Shown: positions 39,900-48,065, counted from the first letter of the stretch. The stretch: 64,000 nt of DNA from Xanthomonas sontii (GCF_040529055.1 NZ_CP132342.1:3098001-3162000); one strand, 5' to 3'. Numbers and translations are program-made. Notes: a model not told the origin generated them from the letters alone.

Positions 39900-40388
39900 A
39901 TGCCTTACACCCCCATCGTCGCCACCTTGGGCTACGTGCTCTCGCCCGATCGCAGCCAGGTGCTGCTGGTCCATCGCAATGCCCGGCCCGGCGACCATCA
40001 CCTGGGCAAGTACAACGGCCTGGGCGGCAAGGTGGAGGCGGACGAGGACGTCCTGGCCGGCATGCGCCGCGAGATCCTGGAGGAGGCCGGCATCACCTGC
40101 GAGGCGTTGCAGTTGCGCGGCACCATCAGCTGGCCGGGCTTCGGCAAGCACGGCGAGGACTGGCTGGGCTTCGTGTTCCTGATCGAGGCCTACGCGGGCG
40201 AGCCGTTCGCCGAGAACGCCGAGGGCACGCTGGCCTGGGTGCCGATCGCGCAGATGGACACGCTGCCGCTGTGGGAGGGCGATCGCCATTTCCTGCCGCT
40301 GGTGTTCGATGGCGACCCGCGCCCGTTCCACGGGGTCATGCCATACCGCGACGGACGCATGCAGTCCTGGCGCTACTCGCGGGTCTGA
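39900..40388 (+). CDS. MutT-like Nudix hydrolase
   Basis: A 162-residue Nudix protein. The catalytic box G43-x5-E49-x7-R57-E58-I-L-E61-E62-A-G64-I65 is perfect. The family cleaves nucleoside diphosphates linked to another group; the length and the YNGLGGKVEADED context resemble the 8-oxo-dGTPase-like (MTH1-like) group. The last 34 codons (FLPLVFDGDPRPFHGVMPYR and onward) recur twice downstream as part of a 259-bp tandem repeat, so the gene's 3' end is duplicated. Start ATG at 39900. Confidence 0.9.
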   Translation: MPYTPIVATLGYVLSPDRSQVLLVHRNARPGDHHLGKYNGLGGKVEADEDVLAGMRREILEEAGITCEALQLRGTISWPGFGKHGEDWLGFVFLIEAYAGEPFAENAEGTLAWVPIAQMDTLPLWEGDRHFLPLVFDGDPRPFHGVMPYRDGRMQSWRYSRV

Positions 40389-41100
40389 CGCGCTCGCGCT
40401 GCCGTAAAGCCCCTCTCCCCTCGGGAGAGGGGTTGGGGTGAGGGTACGGCGCGAAAGCGACGCGCGCAGTTTGGTTGCAGCAGGCTCCGCCCGTACCCTC
40501 ATCCGGCCCTTCGGGCCACCTTCTCCCGACGGGAGAAGGAACAGCCTGTTCCTGCCGCTGGTATTCGACGGCGACCCACGCCCGTTCCGCGGGGTCATTC
40601 CGTATCGCGACGGACGCATGCAGTCCTGGCGCGACTCGCGGGTCCGACACGCTCGCGCTGCCGTAAAGCCCCTCTCCCATCGGGAGAGGGGTTGGGGTGA
40701 GGGTACGACGCGAAAGCGACGCGCGGAGTTTGATTGCGCCAGGCTTCGCCCGTACCCTCATCCGGCCCTTCGGGCCACCTTCTCCCGACGGGAGAAGGAA
40801 CAGCCTATTCCTGCCGCTGGCGTTCGACGGCGACCCACGCCCGTTCCACGGGGTCATGCCGTACCGCGACGGATGCATGCAGTCCTGGCGCTACTCGCGG
40901 GTCTGACGCGCTCGCGCTGCCGTAAAGCCCCTCTCCCATCGGGAGAGGGGTTGGGGTGAGGGTATGGCGCGAAAGCGACTCGCGGAGTTTGGGGGGGCGA
41001 GGGTGCGGCGCCAAGCGTCTCGCGATGTTTGGTTGCACCAGGTTTCGCCCGTACCCTCATCCGGCCCTTCGGGCCACCTTCTCACGTCGGGAGAAGGAAC
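40289..41100 (+). repeat. 259-bp tandem repeat that includes the Nudix gene 3' end
   Basis: TCCTGCCGCT occurs at 40291, 40550 and 40809, an exact 259-base period. Each unit holds about 100 bases of Nudix coding tail (including the CGCGGGTCTGACGCGCTCGC region with the stop), a CCCCTCTCCC/GGGAGAGGGG hairpin with GGTTGGGGTGAGGGT, and a CCTTCTCCCGACGGGAGAAGG hairpin. A fourth, partial and diverged hairpin part ends near 41100. The duplicated tails remain open in frame but have no start signals, so they are repeat-borne gene fragments. The two hairpins match those of the 188-bp array at 3900-4620. Confidence 0.93.
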
Positions 41101-41181
41101 AGCCTCTGCCTTTCGCGTCGGGGGATGGGCGAGGGGCCGGCGCGCCGCTCGGTCGAACGCTCGCGCGACACCGCCTCCGTT

Positions 41182-41343
41182 TTGTCCACAGCGGCTGTGG
41201 ATCGATCCTGCACAAGCCTGTGGGCAAACTGGCCAAGTCGCTGAAATGGCTGCCCGATTCTGCCGTGTGGCGAAAATTTCATCAGTCCCGGTCGCGCTTC
41301 TCCACAGCTGGTGTGGATGAAAGCGCACGAACGCTGTGGATAA
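41182..41343. other. cluster of DnaA-box-like sites
   Basis: Within 162 bases, and inside a gap of 347 bases without a gene (41101-41447), there are TTGTCCACA (41182), TGTGGATCG (41196), TGTGGGCAA (41219), TTCTCCACA (41298), TGTGGATGA (41312) and TGTGGATAA (41335). The last is a perfect DnaA box (TTATCCACA on the minus strand); three others differ at one base and two at two bases. The segment is less GC-rich than its flanks. No dnaA, dnaN or rpmH gene is near, so this is not the usual oriC setting. Confidence 0.55.
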
Positions 41344-41447
41344 GATGCCAGTGGCGTTGTGCCACAACGGCAGCCGCCGCAATGGCGAAAAATTGACCAG
41401 CGTCGATCGCGCGACCCAGCAGGCGCACGTGCGCGCTTGCCGCAGCG

Positions 41448-42206
41448 CTACTGCGCGGTCCAGCCGCCGTCGATGGCGATGGTCTGCGCGGTGATGTTGC
41501 GCGCCGCCGGCGAGGCCAGGAACGCCACGCAGCCGGCCAGTTCGTCGTAGGCGATGAACACGCCCTTGGGCATCGGCTTGAGCATCACCTGGGCGATCAC
41601 GTCGGCTTCGGAAATGCCGCGGGTGCGCGCCTGGTCGGCGATCTGCTTGTCCACCAGCGGCGTTTTCACATAGCTGGGGCAGAGCGTGTTGATGGTGATG
41701 TCGGTGTCGGCGGTCTCCAGTGCGATCACCTTGGAGAAGCCGACCAGGCCGTGCTTGGCGGCGACGTAGGCGCTCTTGTACGGGCTGGCGACCAGCGAGT
41801 GGATGCTGCCGATGTTGACGATGCGGCCGAAGCCGCGTTCGCGCATGCCCGGCAGCACCGCCTGGGTCAGCCGGGCGACCCCGGTCAGCATCACCTCCAC
41901 CAGCAGGCTCCACTTGTCCATCGGGAACTCCTGCAGCGGCGCCACATGCTGCAGCCCGGCGTTGTTGACCAGCACGTCCACCGGCCGGCTGACGGCGGCC
42001 AGCGCCGCGGCGATGCTGTCCGCACTGGCCACGTCCAGCGCCACCGCCTCGGCCGAGCCGCCGGCCTGGCGCACCTGCGCGGCGACCGTTTCGGCGGCCT
42101 TGAGGTCGAGGTCGCTGACGACGATGTGGCGGCCGTCGGCGGCCAGTGCGTGGGCGATGCCGGCGCCGATGCCGCTGGCGGCGCCGGTGATCAGGACGGT
42201 CTGCAT
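41448..42206 (-). CDS. 3-hydroxybutyrate dehydrogenase (SDR)
   Basis: A 252-residue short-chain dehydrogenase. Motifs are TGAASGIGAGIAHAL (NAD+ binding), NNAG, Ser in GSIHS and the catalytic Tyr-Lys in SAYVAAKHG. The GSIHSLVASPYKSAYVAAKHG stretch and the C-terminal AITAQTIAIDGGWTAQ-like end are characteristic of D-3-hydroxybutyrate dehydrogenase, which oxidises hydroxybutyrate to acetoacetate. The phaE-phaC genes 0.8 kb away on the other strand suggest a role in PHA breakdown. It is divergent from the phosphatidyltransferase gene. Confidence 0.9.
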   Translation of the reverse strand: MQTVLITGAASGIGAGIAHALAADGRHIVVSDLDLKAAETVAAQVRQAGGSAEAVALDVASADSIAAALAAVSRPVDVLVNNAGLQHVAPLQEFPMDKWSLLVEVMLTGVARLTQAVLPGMRERGFGRIVNIGSIHSLVASPYKSAYVAAKHGLVGFSKVIALETADTDITINTLCPSYVKTPLVDKQIADQARTRGISEADVIAQVMLKPMPKGVFIAYDELAGCVAFLASPAARNITAQTIAIDGGWTAQ

Positions 42207-42341
42207 GGGGAGTACCTGCGCGGAGTGGGGGGCGATCAGCGTAGCAGCGCGCCGCGACGCCTGGCAGCGGCCGCTCGCCAGTGCGGCGGCGCCACGCTAC
42301 CCTGTGCCGTCGCTCGCCGCTCACGCCGGATCCGCCACGTT

Positions 42342-42962
42342 ATGCCGATGAAACGCCACTTCTCCATGCTGCGCGAGTTCCAGCTGGCCGACTGGTTCAC
42401 CCTCGCCAACGCCTTCTGCGGCACCGGCGCGGTGTTCGCGGCGATGCGCTTCCTGCAGGACGGCCGCCGCAGCGACCTGCTGTTCGGCATGGCGCTGATC
42501 CCGCTGGCATTCGTGTTCGACGCGCTGGACGGGCGGGTGGCGCGCTGGCGCAAGTCGTCCTCGACCCTGGGCCGCGAGCTGGACTCGCTCGCCGACGTGA
42601 TCTCCTTCGGCGTGGCCCCGGCGGCGCTGGCCTACGCCTGCGGCATGCAGGGCGGCTGGGACTGGCTGGTGCTGAGCTTCTTCGTCTGCTGCGGGGTCAG
42701 CCGCCTGGCCCGCTACAACGTCACCGCCGAGCAGATCGCCGGCGACGGCGACAAGGTGCCGTACTTCGAGGGCACGCCGATCCCGAGCAGCCTCGGCCTG
42801 GTCATCGTGCTGGCGATCGCCGCGCACCTGGGCCATATCGGCGACGCCTTGTGGTGGGGCGAGTGGCGGTTGGGGCCGTGGCTGCTGCACCCGCTGGCGC
42901 TGCTGTTCGCGCTGTCCGGCTCGCTGATGATCAGCAAGACGCTACGCATCCCCAAGCCCTGA
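42342..42962 (+). CDS. CDP-alcohol phosphatidyltransferase, PssA type
   Basis: A 206-residue inner-membrane enzyme with about six helices. The family motif is complete: D-A-L-D-G-R-V-A-R followed by G in STLGRELDSLADVISFG with its two later aspartates. The overall length and the FEGTPIPSS segment fit phosphatidylserine synthases of the Bacillus/archaeal type (CDP-diacylglycerol plus serine). The start ATG at 42342 (MPMKRHF) is preferred; ATG at 42348 is an alternative. It lies 45 bases before phaE on the same strand. The acceptor alcohol is inferred, not visible. Confidence 0.85.
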   Translation: MPMKRHFSMLREFQLADWFTLANAFCGTGAVFAAMRFLQDGRRSDLLFGMALIPLAFVFDALDGRVARWRKSSSTLGRELDSLADVISFGVAPAALAYACGMQGGWDWLVLSFFVCCGVSRLARYNVTAEQIAGDGDKVPYFEGTPIPSSLGLVIVLAIAAHLGHIGDALWWGEWRLGPWLLHPLALLFALSGSLMISKTLRIPKP

Positions 42963-43007
42963 TCGCAGCGGGTTGCTATCATCGCGGGCCAGGTCTGGAG
43001 AGTGGCG

Positions 43008-44129
43008 ATGAAGGCTAGCGGCGGTGGCGCCGGCGATTTCGAGGCGATGACGCGGCAGTACTGGGACGCCTGGAGCGCCGCATTGCGCCAGGGCGCAGTG
43101 GCCCCCGCGTCGCACGCAGCTGGCGATGGCGCCGGTTCCTGGCGCGAGGCGATCGCGGCCTGGAGCCAGTGGCTGCCGCGCGGCAGCGCGCCGCAGGCCG
43201 AGGACGCGCTGGCGCAGTTCCAGCAGCAGGCCGGCGACTGGCTCGGCGCGATGCAGCAGGTGGCAGCGCAGTTCGCCGGTCGCGACGCCAGCAGTGCCGA
43301 CGTCGCCGACGCCTGGAAGCGACAGGTACAGGGTCAACGCGAGCAATTGCTGCAGTGGCTGCTGGGTGCGGTGCGCGGGGCCGGCCAGGCCGGGATCGAC
43401 CCGTGGCTGCAGCAGGCGGCGCAGTGGCTGCAGGGCCTGCAACGCGACAGTGGCCCATGGTTGCAGATGCCCGGGTTCGGCCCGGCGCGCAACCACCAGG
43501 CGCGATGGCGGGCGCTGGCCAAGGCCCAGCAGGACTATCAGGCGCAGTTGCAGGCCTATCTGGGGCTGCTGCAGGTTGCCATCGACCGCGCCTTCGGCCT
43601 GTTCGAGGAGAAGCTGCGCGCGCACGAGGATCCGGGCCGGCAACTGACCAACGCGCGGGCGATGTTCGATCTGTGGATCGACGCGGCCGAGGAAGCGTAC
43701 GCGGCGGCCGCGCTGTCGCCGGAGTTCCGCCAGGTCTACGCCGACGTCGCGAACGCGCAGATGCGCCTGCGCGCCCTGCTGCAGCGCGAGACAGAGCAGG
43801 TGTGCGAGCAGGTGGGCCTGCCCACGCGTACCGAACTGGATGCCGCGCATCGGCGCATCGCCGACCTGGAACGGCGGCTGCGACGACTAGAGCGCGGCGA
43901 AGGGCAGGGCGCGACTGCCGAGGCCGGACCTGCACCGGTTGCTCCGGTCCCGGCTGCGCCGCAGAAGAGCCCCCGGAAGACCGCGGCCAAGTCGGCCCCT
44001 GCGCGGGCGGCAGCCGCCGCGCCCAAATCCAAGTCCAAATCCAACGCCGCCACGCCAGCGAAGGCCACGCCCGCCGCCAAGTCGCGGCGGGCCGGGACCA
44101 CGCCGGCGGCACGCCGGAGTCGCGCATGA
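43008..44129 (+). CDS. phaE: PHA synthase subunit PhaE with basic Ala/Lys-rich tail
   Basis: A 373-residue subunit of class III polyhydroxyalkanoate synthase, acting with PhaC at granule surfaces. The body is helical and glutamine/tryptophan-rich (QQYWDAWSAALRQG-like start; ARAMFDLWIDAAEEAYAAAA near 220), ending in a coiled coil AAHRRIADLERRLRRLERG. From about residue 315 there is a tail of Ala, Lys, Pro, Thr and Arg (KSKSKSNAATPAKATPAAKS) resembling histone H1 and the PhaF phasin tail. GGAG at 42997-43000 fits ATG 43008 better than GTG 43002. The stop overlaps phaC as ATGA. Confidence 0.92.
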   Translation: MKASGGGAGDFEAMTRQYWDAWSAALRQGAVAPASHAAGDGAGSWREAIAAWSQWLPRGSAPQAEDALAQFQQQAGDWLGAMQQVAAQFAGRDASSADVADAWKRQVQGQREQLLQWLLGAVRGAGQAGIDPWLQQAAQWLQGLQRDSGPWLQMPGFGPARNHQARWRALAKAQQDYQAQLQAYLGLLQVAIDRAFGLFEEKLRAHEDPGRQLTNARAMFDLWIDAAEEAYAAAALSPEFRQVYADVANAQMRLRALLQRETEQVCEQVGLPTRTELDAAHRRIADLERRLRRLERGEGQGATAEAGPAPVAPVPAAPQKSPRKTAAKSAPARAAAAAPKSKSKSNAATPAKATPAAKSRRAGTTPAARRSRA

Positions 44130-45202
44130 AGGGACCGCTGAGTTTCAGCAGCGACGATCTGGTCCAGGAAACCCTGGAGCTGCAGCGCAAGCTGCTTGAG
44201 GGCCTGCGCGTGCTGCCGGGCCTGGACACGGTGGACTACGGCGCCACCGCGCGCCAGGAAGTGTGGCGCGACGGCAAGGTGGTGCTGTACCGCTTCGTCG
44301 GCGAACGCCCGCCCACCGCCAAGGTGCCGCTGCTGATCGTCTATGCCCTGGTCAACCGCCCGTACATGGTCGACCTGCAGGCCGACCGCTCGCTGGTGCA
44401 GGGACTGCTGGCGCTGGGCGAGGACGTCTATGTGCTGGACTGGGGCTACCCGGACCGCTCCGAGCGCTACCTGACGCTGGAGGACTACCTGCTGCGCTAC
44501 ATCGACGGCGCGGTGGACCATCTGCGTTCCGCCGGCGGCGGCGCCCCCGTCAACATGCTCGGCATCTGCCAGGGCGGCACGTTCTCGCTGTGCTACGCGG
44601 CTTTGCAGCCGGAGAAAGTGCGCAACCTGATCACCATGGTCACCCCGGTGGATTTCCACACCCCGGACAACATGCTGTCCAACTGGGCGCGCCAGGTCGA
44701 CGTCGACCTGTTCGTGGACACGCTGGGCAACGTGCCGGCGGACCTGATGAACGTCAGCTACCTGATGCTCAAGCCGTTCCGCCTGAACCTGCAGAAGTAC
44801 GTCGGCCTGCTCGACATCCTCGACGATCCGCGGGCGCTGGAGGACTTCCTGCGCATGGAGAAATGGATCTTCGATTCGCCGGATCTGGCCGGCGAGACCT
44901 TCCGCGAGTTCGTCAAGCAGTTCTATCAGGACAACGCGCTGATGCACGGGCGCGCGCGCATCGGTGCGCACACGGTGGACCTGGGTCGGGTCACCATGCC
45001 GGTGCTCAACGTCTATGCCGAGCAGGACCACCTGGTGCCGCCGGATGCGTCGCGGGCGCTGCGCGGCGTGGTCGGCAGCCGCGACTACGCCGAACTGAGT
45101 TTCCGCGGCGGCCATATCGGTATCTACGTCTCCGGCCGCGCCCAACGCGAAGTGCCGGCGGCGCTGCATCAGTGGCTGGCCGAGCGCGATGGCGGGCACT
45201 GA
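44126..45202 (+). CDS. phaC: class III PHA synthase subunit PhaC
   Basis: A 358-residue catalytic subunit polymerising 3-hydroxyacyl-CoA. It has an alpha/beta hydrolase fold with the lipase-like box GICQGG (Cys148), Asp301 in AEQDHLVPP and His330 in GGHIGIY; these positions are within one residue of the Allochromatium vinosum class III enzyme (149, 302, 331). The length below 400 residues and the adjacent phaE confirm class III. It is translationally coupled to phaE. The next gene overlaps its 3' end by 14 bases. Confidence 0.97.
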   Translation: MKGPLSFSSDDLVQETLELQRKLLEGLRVLPGLDTVDYGATARQEVWRDGKVVLYRFVGERPPTAKVPLLIVYALVNRPYMVDLQADRSLVQGLLALGEDVYVLDWGYPDRSERYLTLEDYLLRYIDGAVDHLRSAGGGAPVNMLGICQGGTFSLCYAALQPEKVRNLITMVTPVDFHTPDNMLSNWARQVDVDLFVDTLGNVPADLMNVSYLMLKPFRLNLQKYVGLLDILDDPRALEDFLRMEKWIFDSPDLAGETFREFVKQFYQDNALMHGRARIGAHTVDLGRVTMPVLNVYAEQDHLVPPDASRALRGVVGSRDYAELSFRGGHIGIYVSGRAQREVPAALHQWLAERDGGH

Positions 45203-45629
45203 GCGCCAGCGGCGACGCGTCGTGCCGCCAGGGGCGCGTCTTGCTGGCGTCGTCTTGGCGGTGGCGCTGGCCTGGCTGAGCGTGGAGCGCGGCATCGCTG
45301 CGCCTGCGGCCGCGGCCGACCGTGAAATCCGCGGACTGCTGGCGGCGTTGCAGTCCTCGCCGTGCCGGTTCCAACGCAACGGGACCTGGTACTCCGGTCG
45401 CGAGGCCGAGGCGCATCTGCAGCGCAAGTATGCGGCACTGCGTTCGCGCGACCTGGTGGACAGCGCCGAGCAGTTCATCGCGCGAGGCGCCAGCCGCAGC
45501 AGCGTCAGCGGAAGCGCCTACCGTGTCGCCTGTCCTGGCCGGCCGGAGCAGGAGGCGGCGGCCTGGTTCGAGCAACAATTGGCGGCGTTGCGCCGTCACG
45601 CCGCGCCCGCGCCGGCGCGCGTAGAGTGA
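45189..45629 (+). CDS. DUF5329-like exported protein
   Basis: A 146-residue protein with a hydrophobic N-terminal helix (ARLAGVVLAVALAWLSV) after an Arg-rich start, so it is probably exported or anchored. The mature part has SPCRFQRNGTWYSGREAEAHLQRKYAALRSR, VDSAEQFIARGASRSSVSGSAYRVACPG: two cysteines and the WYSGxEAxxHLxxK pattern of DUF5329. Function unknown. It overlaps phaC and precedes pspC-like genes in the same direction. Confidence 0.8.
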   Translation: MAGTERQRRRVVPPGARLAGVVLAVALAWLSVERGIAAPAAAADREIRGLLAALQSSPCRFQRNGTWYSGREAEAHLQRKYAALRSRDLVDSAEQFIARGASRSSVSGSAYRVACPGRPEQEAAAWFEQQLAALRRHAAPAPARVE

Positions 45630-45657
45630 GCCAGCCGCCGTCGCTGGAGCCGCTGCC

Positions 45658-45858
45658 ATGTCGCAACCCCGTTCGCTGTCGCGCTCGTTGAACGACCGCA
45701 TGATCGCGGGCGTGATGGGCGGGATCGCCCACCGCTTCGGCTGGAATGCAACTCTGCTGCGGGTGCTGTACGTGGTCGGGTCGATCGTCTCGGCCGCCTT
45801 CCCCGGCATCCTGGTCTATCTGATCCTGTGGCTGCTGATTCCCAACGAAGCCGATTGA
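45658..45858 (+). CDS. PspC-domain membrane protein
   Basis: A 66-residue protein consisting of one PspC domain: LSRSLNDRMIAGVMGGIAHRFGWNATLLRVLYVVGS followed by a hydrophobic hairpin VSAAFPGILVYLILWLLIP. PspC-domain proteins act in envelope stress or as toxin-regulating membrane proteins; the stand-alone form has no clear role. Its stop overlaps the TTG start of the next gene (TTGA). Confidence 0.9.
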   Translation: MSQPRSLSRSLNDRMIAGVMGGIAHRFGWNATLLRVLYVVGSIVSAAFPGILVYLILWLLIPNEAD

Positions 45859-46310
45859 CGCGGCCGCTGTCGCGGGTCTGGCGCCGTGCCGGCATCGCCG
45901 TCGGCGTCCTCTGGACCTCGCCGAACACTGTCCTGGGCATGCTCGTCGGGACCATCGCGCTGGCCTTCGGTGCGCGCCTGCGCTTCAGCCGACGCGAACT
46001 GGCGCTGGTGTTCGAACGCGTGCCGATGCGGCCACGCGGGGCGATGACGCTGGGCAACGTGATCCTGCTCAGCGCAGACGATCTGGACGTGGCCTGCGCC
46101 ACCTACGAACACGCTGCCGGTCGTTGCCGGCATCCTGCGGTACGGCTCGGCGACCACGAACGTGCGCACGTGCTGCAGTACATGCTGCTCGGGCCGCTGT
46201 TCCTGCCGGTGTACCTGGCCTGCGGCGGGGTCAGCGTGCGCAATCCATTGGAACGCGCCGCCGATCGCTATGCGCTGTACGGTCGGGGTTGGTGGCCGGG
46301 GACGGGTTGA
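45855..46310 (+). CDS. unknown protein with HERAHVLQY motif
   Basis: A 151-residue protein if translation starts at TTG 45855, which overlaps the PspC stop; a GTG at 45828 is less likely. There is a hydrophobic segment (GVLWTSPNTVLGMLVGTIALAFG) and a second one after residue 110. The sequence DHERAHVLQYMLLGPLFLP resembles the HExxH-like zinc motifs of membrane-linked peptidase-like families, and a Glu follows in NPLERAADRYAL. I do not recognise the family. A membrane metalloprotein is possible but unproven. Coupled with the PspC gene. Confidence 0.65.
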   Translation: MTRPLSRVWRRAGIAVGVLWTSPNTVLGMLVGTIALAFGARLRFSRRELALVFERVPMRPRGAMTLGNVILLSADDLDVACATYEHAAGRCRHPAVRLGDHERAHVLQYMLLGPLFLPVYLACGGVSVRNPLERAADRYALYGRGWWPGTG

Positions 46311-46361
46311 GCGCGTGGCGTCCGCAAACCGCTGCTTTCGCAATGCACGACGTTGCCGCGC

Positions 46362-46425
46362 AGGAGCGGCTTCAGCCGCGACGGGCTTTCCCGGGAACGC
46401 CCCGGTCGCGGCTGAAGCCACTCGT
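46362..46425. repeat. GCGGCTTCAGCCGC inverted element
   Basis: GAGCGGCTTCAGCCGCGACG (46364 on) faces its inverse CGGTCGCGGCTGAAGCCACTC (about 46403-46423) around a loop of about 20 bases. Such paired palindromic units are abundant between genes in Xanthomonadaceae and Pseudomonas. It sits between convergent genes and could also slow transcription. The right arm has one mismatch. Confidence 0.8.
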
Positions 46426-46460
46426 ACGGATGTACCAGAGGCGCTTGTTGGTGGCTCGGG

Positions 46461-47672
46461 TCAGTCGAGCCGGGAAAAACCGAACAGGCGCTTGAGCGGG
46501 TGCGCATGCCGCTCGATCTGGGCGCGCAGCAGGCCGGCGCCGATCATGCTGTAGGTGATGCCGTTGCCGCCGTAGGCCATGGCGAACTGCACGCGCGGGC
46601 CGTGCTGCGGGTGCGGGCCGAAGAACGGCAGGCCGTCCTCGGTCTCGGCGAAGGTGCCGGCCCAGGCGAAGGTCGGCTGCAAATCCAGTCCCGGCATCAC
46701 CTTGGCGATCTTGCGCGACAGCGTGCGCGCCTTGCTGTCCACGCGCGCGTCGCGGCGCGCCGGCACGTCCACGCTGTCGTCCTCGCCGCCGGCGACGATG
46801 CGGCCGTTGCCGGTGCTGCGCAGGTACAGATACGGCCGCGCACTTTCCCAGATCATGGTGTCGCGCAATGGGCCGAGGACGGAAGGCTCGAGCGGGTCGC
46901 TGACGAAGGCGTAGCTGCTGCGGTTGCGTGCCACGCGTTGATCCAGCCAGTGCTGGTTGGCGTAGCCGGCGGCCATCACCACATGGCCGGCGCGCACCTG
47001 CGCGCCATGATCGGTGTGCAGGGTCACGCCGCGGCCAGTGACCACGATCCGCGCGATGCGGGTGCGGTCGTAGACGCCGACGCCGCGTCGGAAGGCGCGG
47101 CCGAGCAGGCGATAGGTGAGGCGGTACGGATCCACCCGTGCCGCCTGGTGGCTGAGGATCGCGCCGTGCGCCTGCAGGCCGTAGTCCGCGTCCAGCGTCT
47201 GCGCGTCCAGCCATTCCACGTCCAGGCCGTGTCGCGCGCGCACTTCCAGCTCTTCCAGCAGCACCCGCACGTGGCGGCGTTTGCTGGCGTAGTACAGGCT
47301 GTCGTTCCAGCCGAAGTCGACATCGCGCAGCGGCCGGACCAGGTCGCGCAACTGCTCCAGCGCCTGGGCGCAGGCGCCGTAGGCGAGGGCGGCGGCAGGT
47401 TCGCCATAGCGCTTGGCCAGATCGATCAGATGGGTGTCGATCTCGTACTGCAGCAGGGCGGTGCTGGCCGCGGTGCTGCCCCAGCCGATGTCGCGCTGCT
47501 CCAGGACCGTCACGGCATGCCCGTGCGCGCTCAGTTCTTCGGCGATCAAGGCGCCGGTGATACCGCCGCCGACGACCGCGACATCGCAGCGCACGTCGTC
47601 GCGCAGCTGCGGAAAGCTCTGCATCAGGCCGTTGCGGACCGACCAGAAGGGATAACCGCTCTTGAGATCCAT
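46461..47672 (-). CDS. DadA-like FAD-dependent oxidoreductase
   Basis: A 403-residue DAO-family flavoprotein. It begins with a short region KSGYPFWSVRNGLMQSFPQL, then the FAD motif CDVAVVGGGITGALIAEELSAHG and GWGSTAASTALLQYEIDTHL (flavin contact). Later parts are TGRGVTLHTDHGAQVRAGHVVMAAGY and AMAYGGNGITYSMIGAGLL. The family oxidises amino acids, glycerol-3-phosphate or similar C-N/C-O bonds. No Rieske domain is fused. The short N-terminal YPFW motif is typical of putative gamma-glutamylputrescine/DadA-like oxidases, but the substrate is not determinable. Stand-alone gene; its C-terminal part lies next to the inverted repeat. Confidence 0.85.
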   Translation of the reverse strand: MDLKSGYPFWSVRNGLMQSFPQLRDDVRCDVAVVGGGITGALIAEELSAHGHAVTVLEQRDIGWGSTAASTALLQYEIDTHLIDLAKRYGEPAAALAYGACAQALEQLRDLVRPLRDVDFGWNDSLYYASKRRHVRVLLEELEVRARHGLDVEWLDAQTLDADYGLQAHGAILSHQAARVDPYRLTYRLLGRAFRRGVGVYDRTRIARIVVTGRGVTLHTDHGAQVRAGHVVMAAGYANQHWLDQRVARNRSSYAFVSDPLEPSVLGPLRDTMIWESARPYLYLRSTGNGRIVAGGEDDSVDVPARRDARVDSKARTLSRKIAKVMPGLDLQPTFAWAGTFAETEDGLPFFGPHPQHGPRVQFAMAYGGNGITYSMIGAGLLRAQIERHAHPLKRLFGFSRLD

Positions 47673-47849
47673 GACGCCCCGGCGCAGAAAGGATGTGCGA
47701 CTTAGGCGCAGGTCCGGTTAAGTCCGCGTGAGCCGCCGCGGACGTCATGTTCGGGCAAACAGCCGCGATTAATCTCGGTGCAGAAGTCCCTCACATGGCG
47801 CTGTGTATGGTGCGCGCCAGTTCCACGAATTCCCTGTAGAGGAAGCGTC

Positions 47850-48065
47850 ATGTCGGTCGTTCTGTATATCGGTGGCAGCAAGGACGGAGAGAAGGGCGTC
47901 GTGCCCTACGGGTTCCGCAAGTCCATGAAGGAAACCGAGGCAGGCCCGGAGATCTATGTCGAGCGCGTGCTGGCATTGAGCGATCGGCAGGTGCGGATCA
48001 TGGCGCTGGAGTCGCTGCAGGACGATATCGTGGTAGAACGCCTGCACAGGTATTATTCGCGTTGA
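47850..48065 (+). CDS. small conserved-looking protein of unknown function
   Basis: A 71-residue protein: MSVVLYIGGSKDGEKGVVPY, then FRKSMKETEAGPEIYVERVL and DRQVRIMALESLQDDIVVERLHRYYSR. The GAGGAAG Shine-Dalgarno at 47838-47844 gives strong support for the start. It is charged, with a beta-like N-terminus and a helical end, and has no membrane segment or cysteine. Family not recognised. The stop is followed by the palindrome GCCCGCCTAGGCGGGC at 48093-48108, which has no T-tract. Confidence 0.72.
   Translation: MSVVLYIGGSKDGEKGVVPYGFRKSMKETEAGPEIYVERVLALSDRQVRIMALESLQDDIVVERLHRYYSR

Noticed and set aside
40475-41060. Small genes within the 259-bp repeats
   Set aside because: The frames recur with the repeat unit and contain either the copied Nudix tail or hairpin sequence; none has a start signal of its own.
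41182-41343. Chromosomal oriC
   Set aside because: DnaA-box-like sites are present, but dnaA, dnaN, rpmH, gidA and a clear AT-rich unwinding element are missing, so I report only a DnaA-box cluster.
46362-46425. Rho-independent terminator of the gene ending at 46310
   Set aside because: The stem is strong but has no T-tract on either strand and matches a known type of interspersed repeat; termination remains possible but unsupported.
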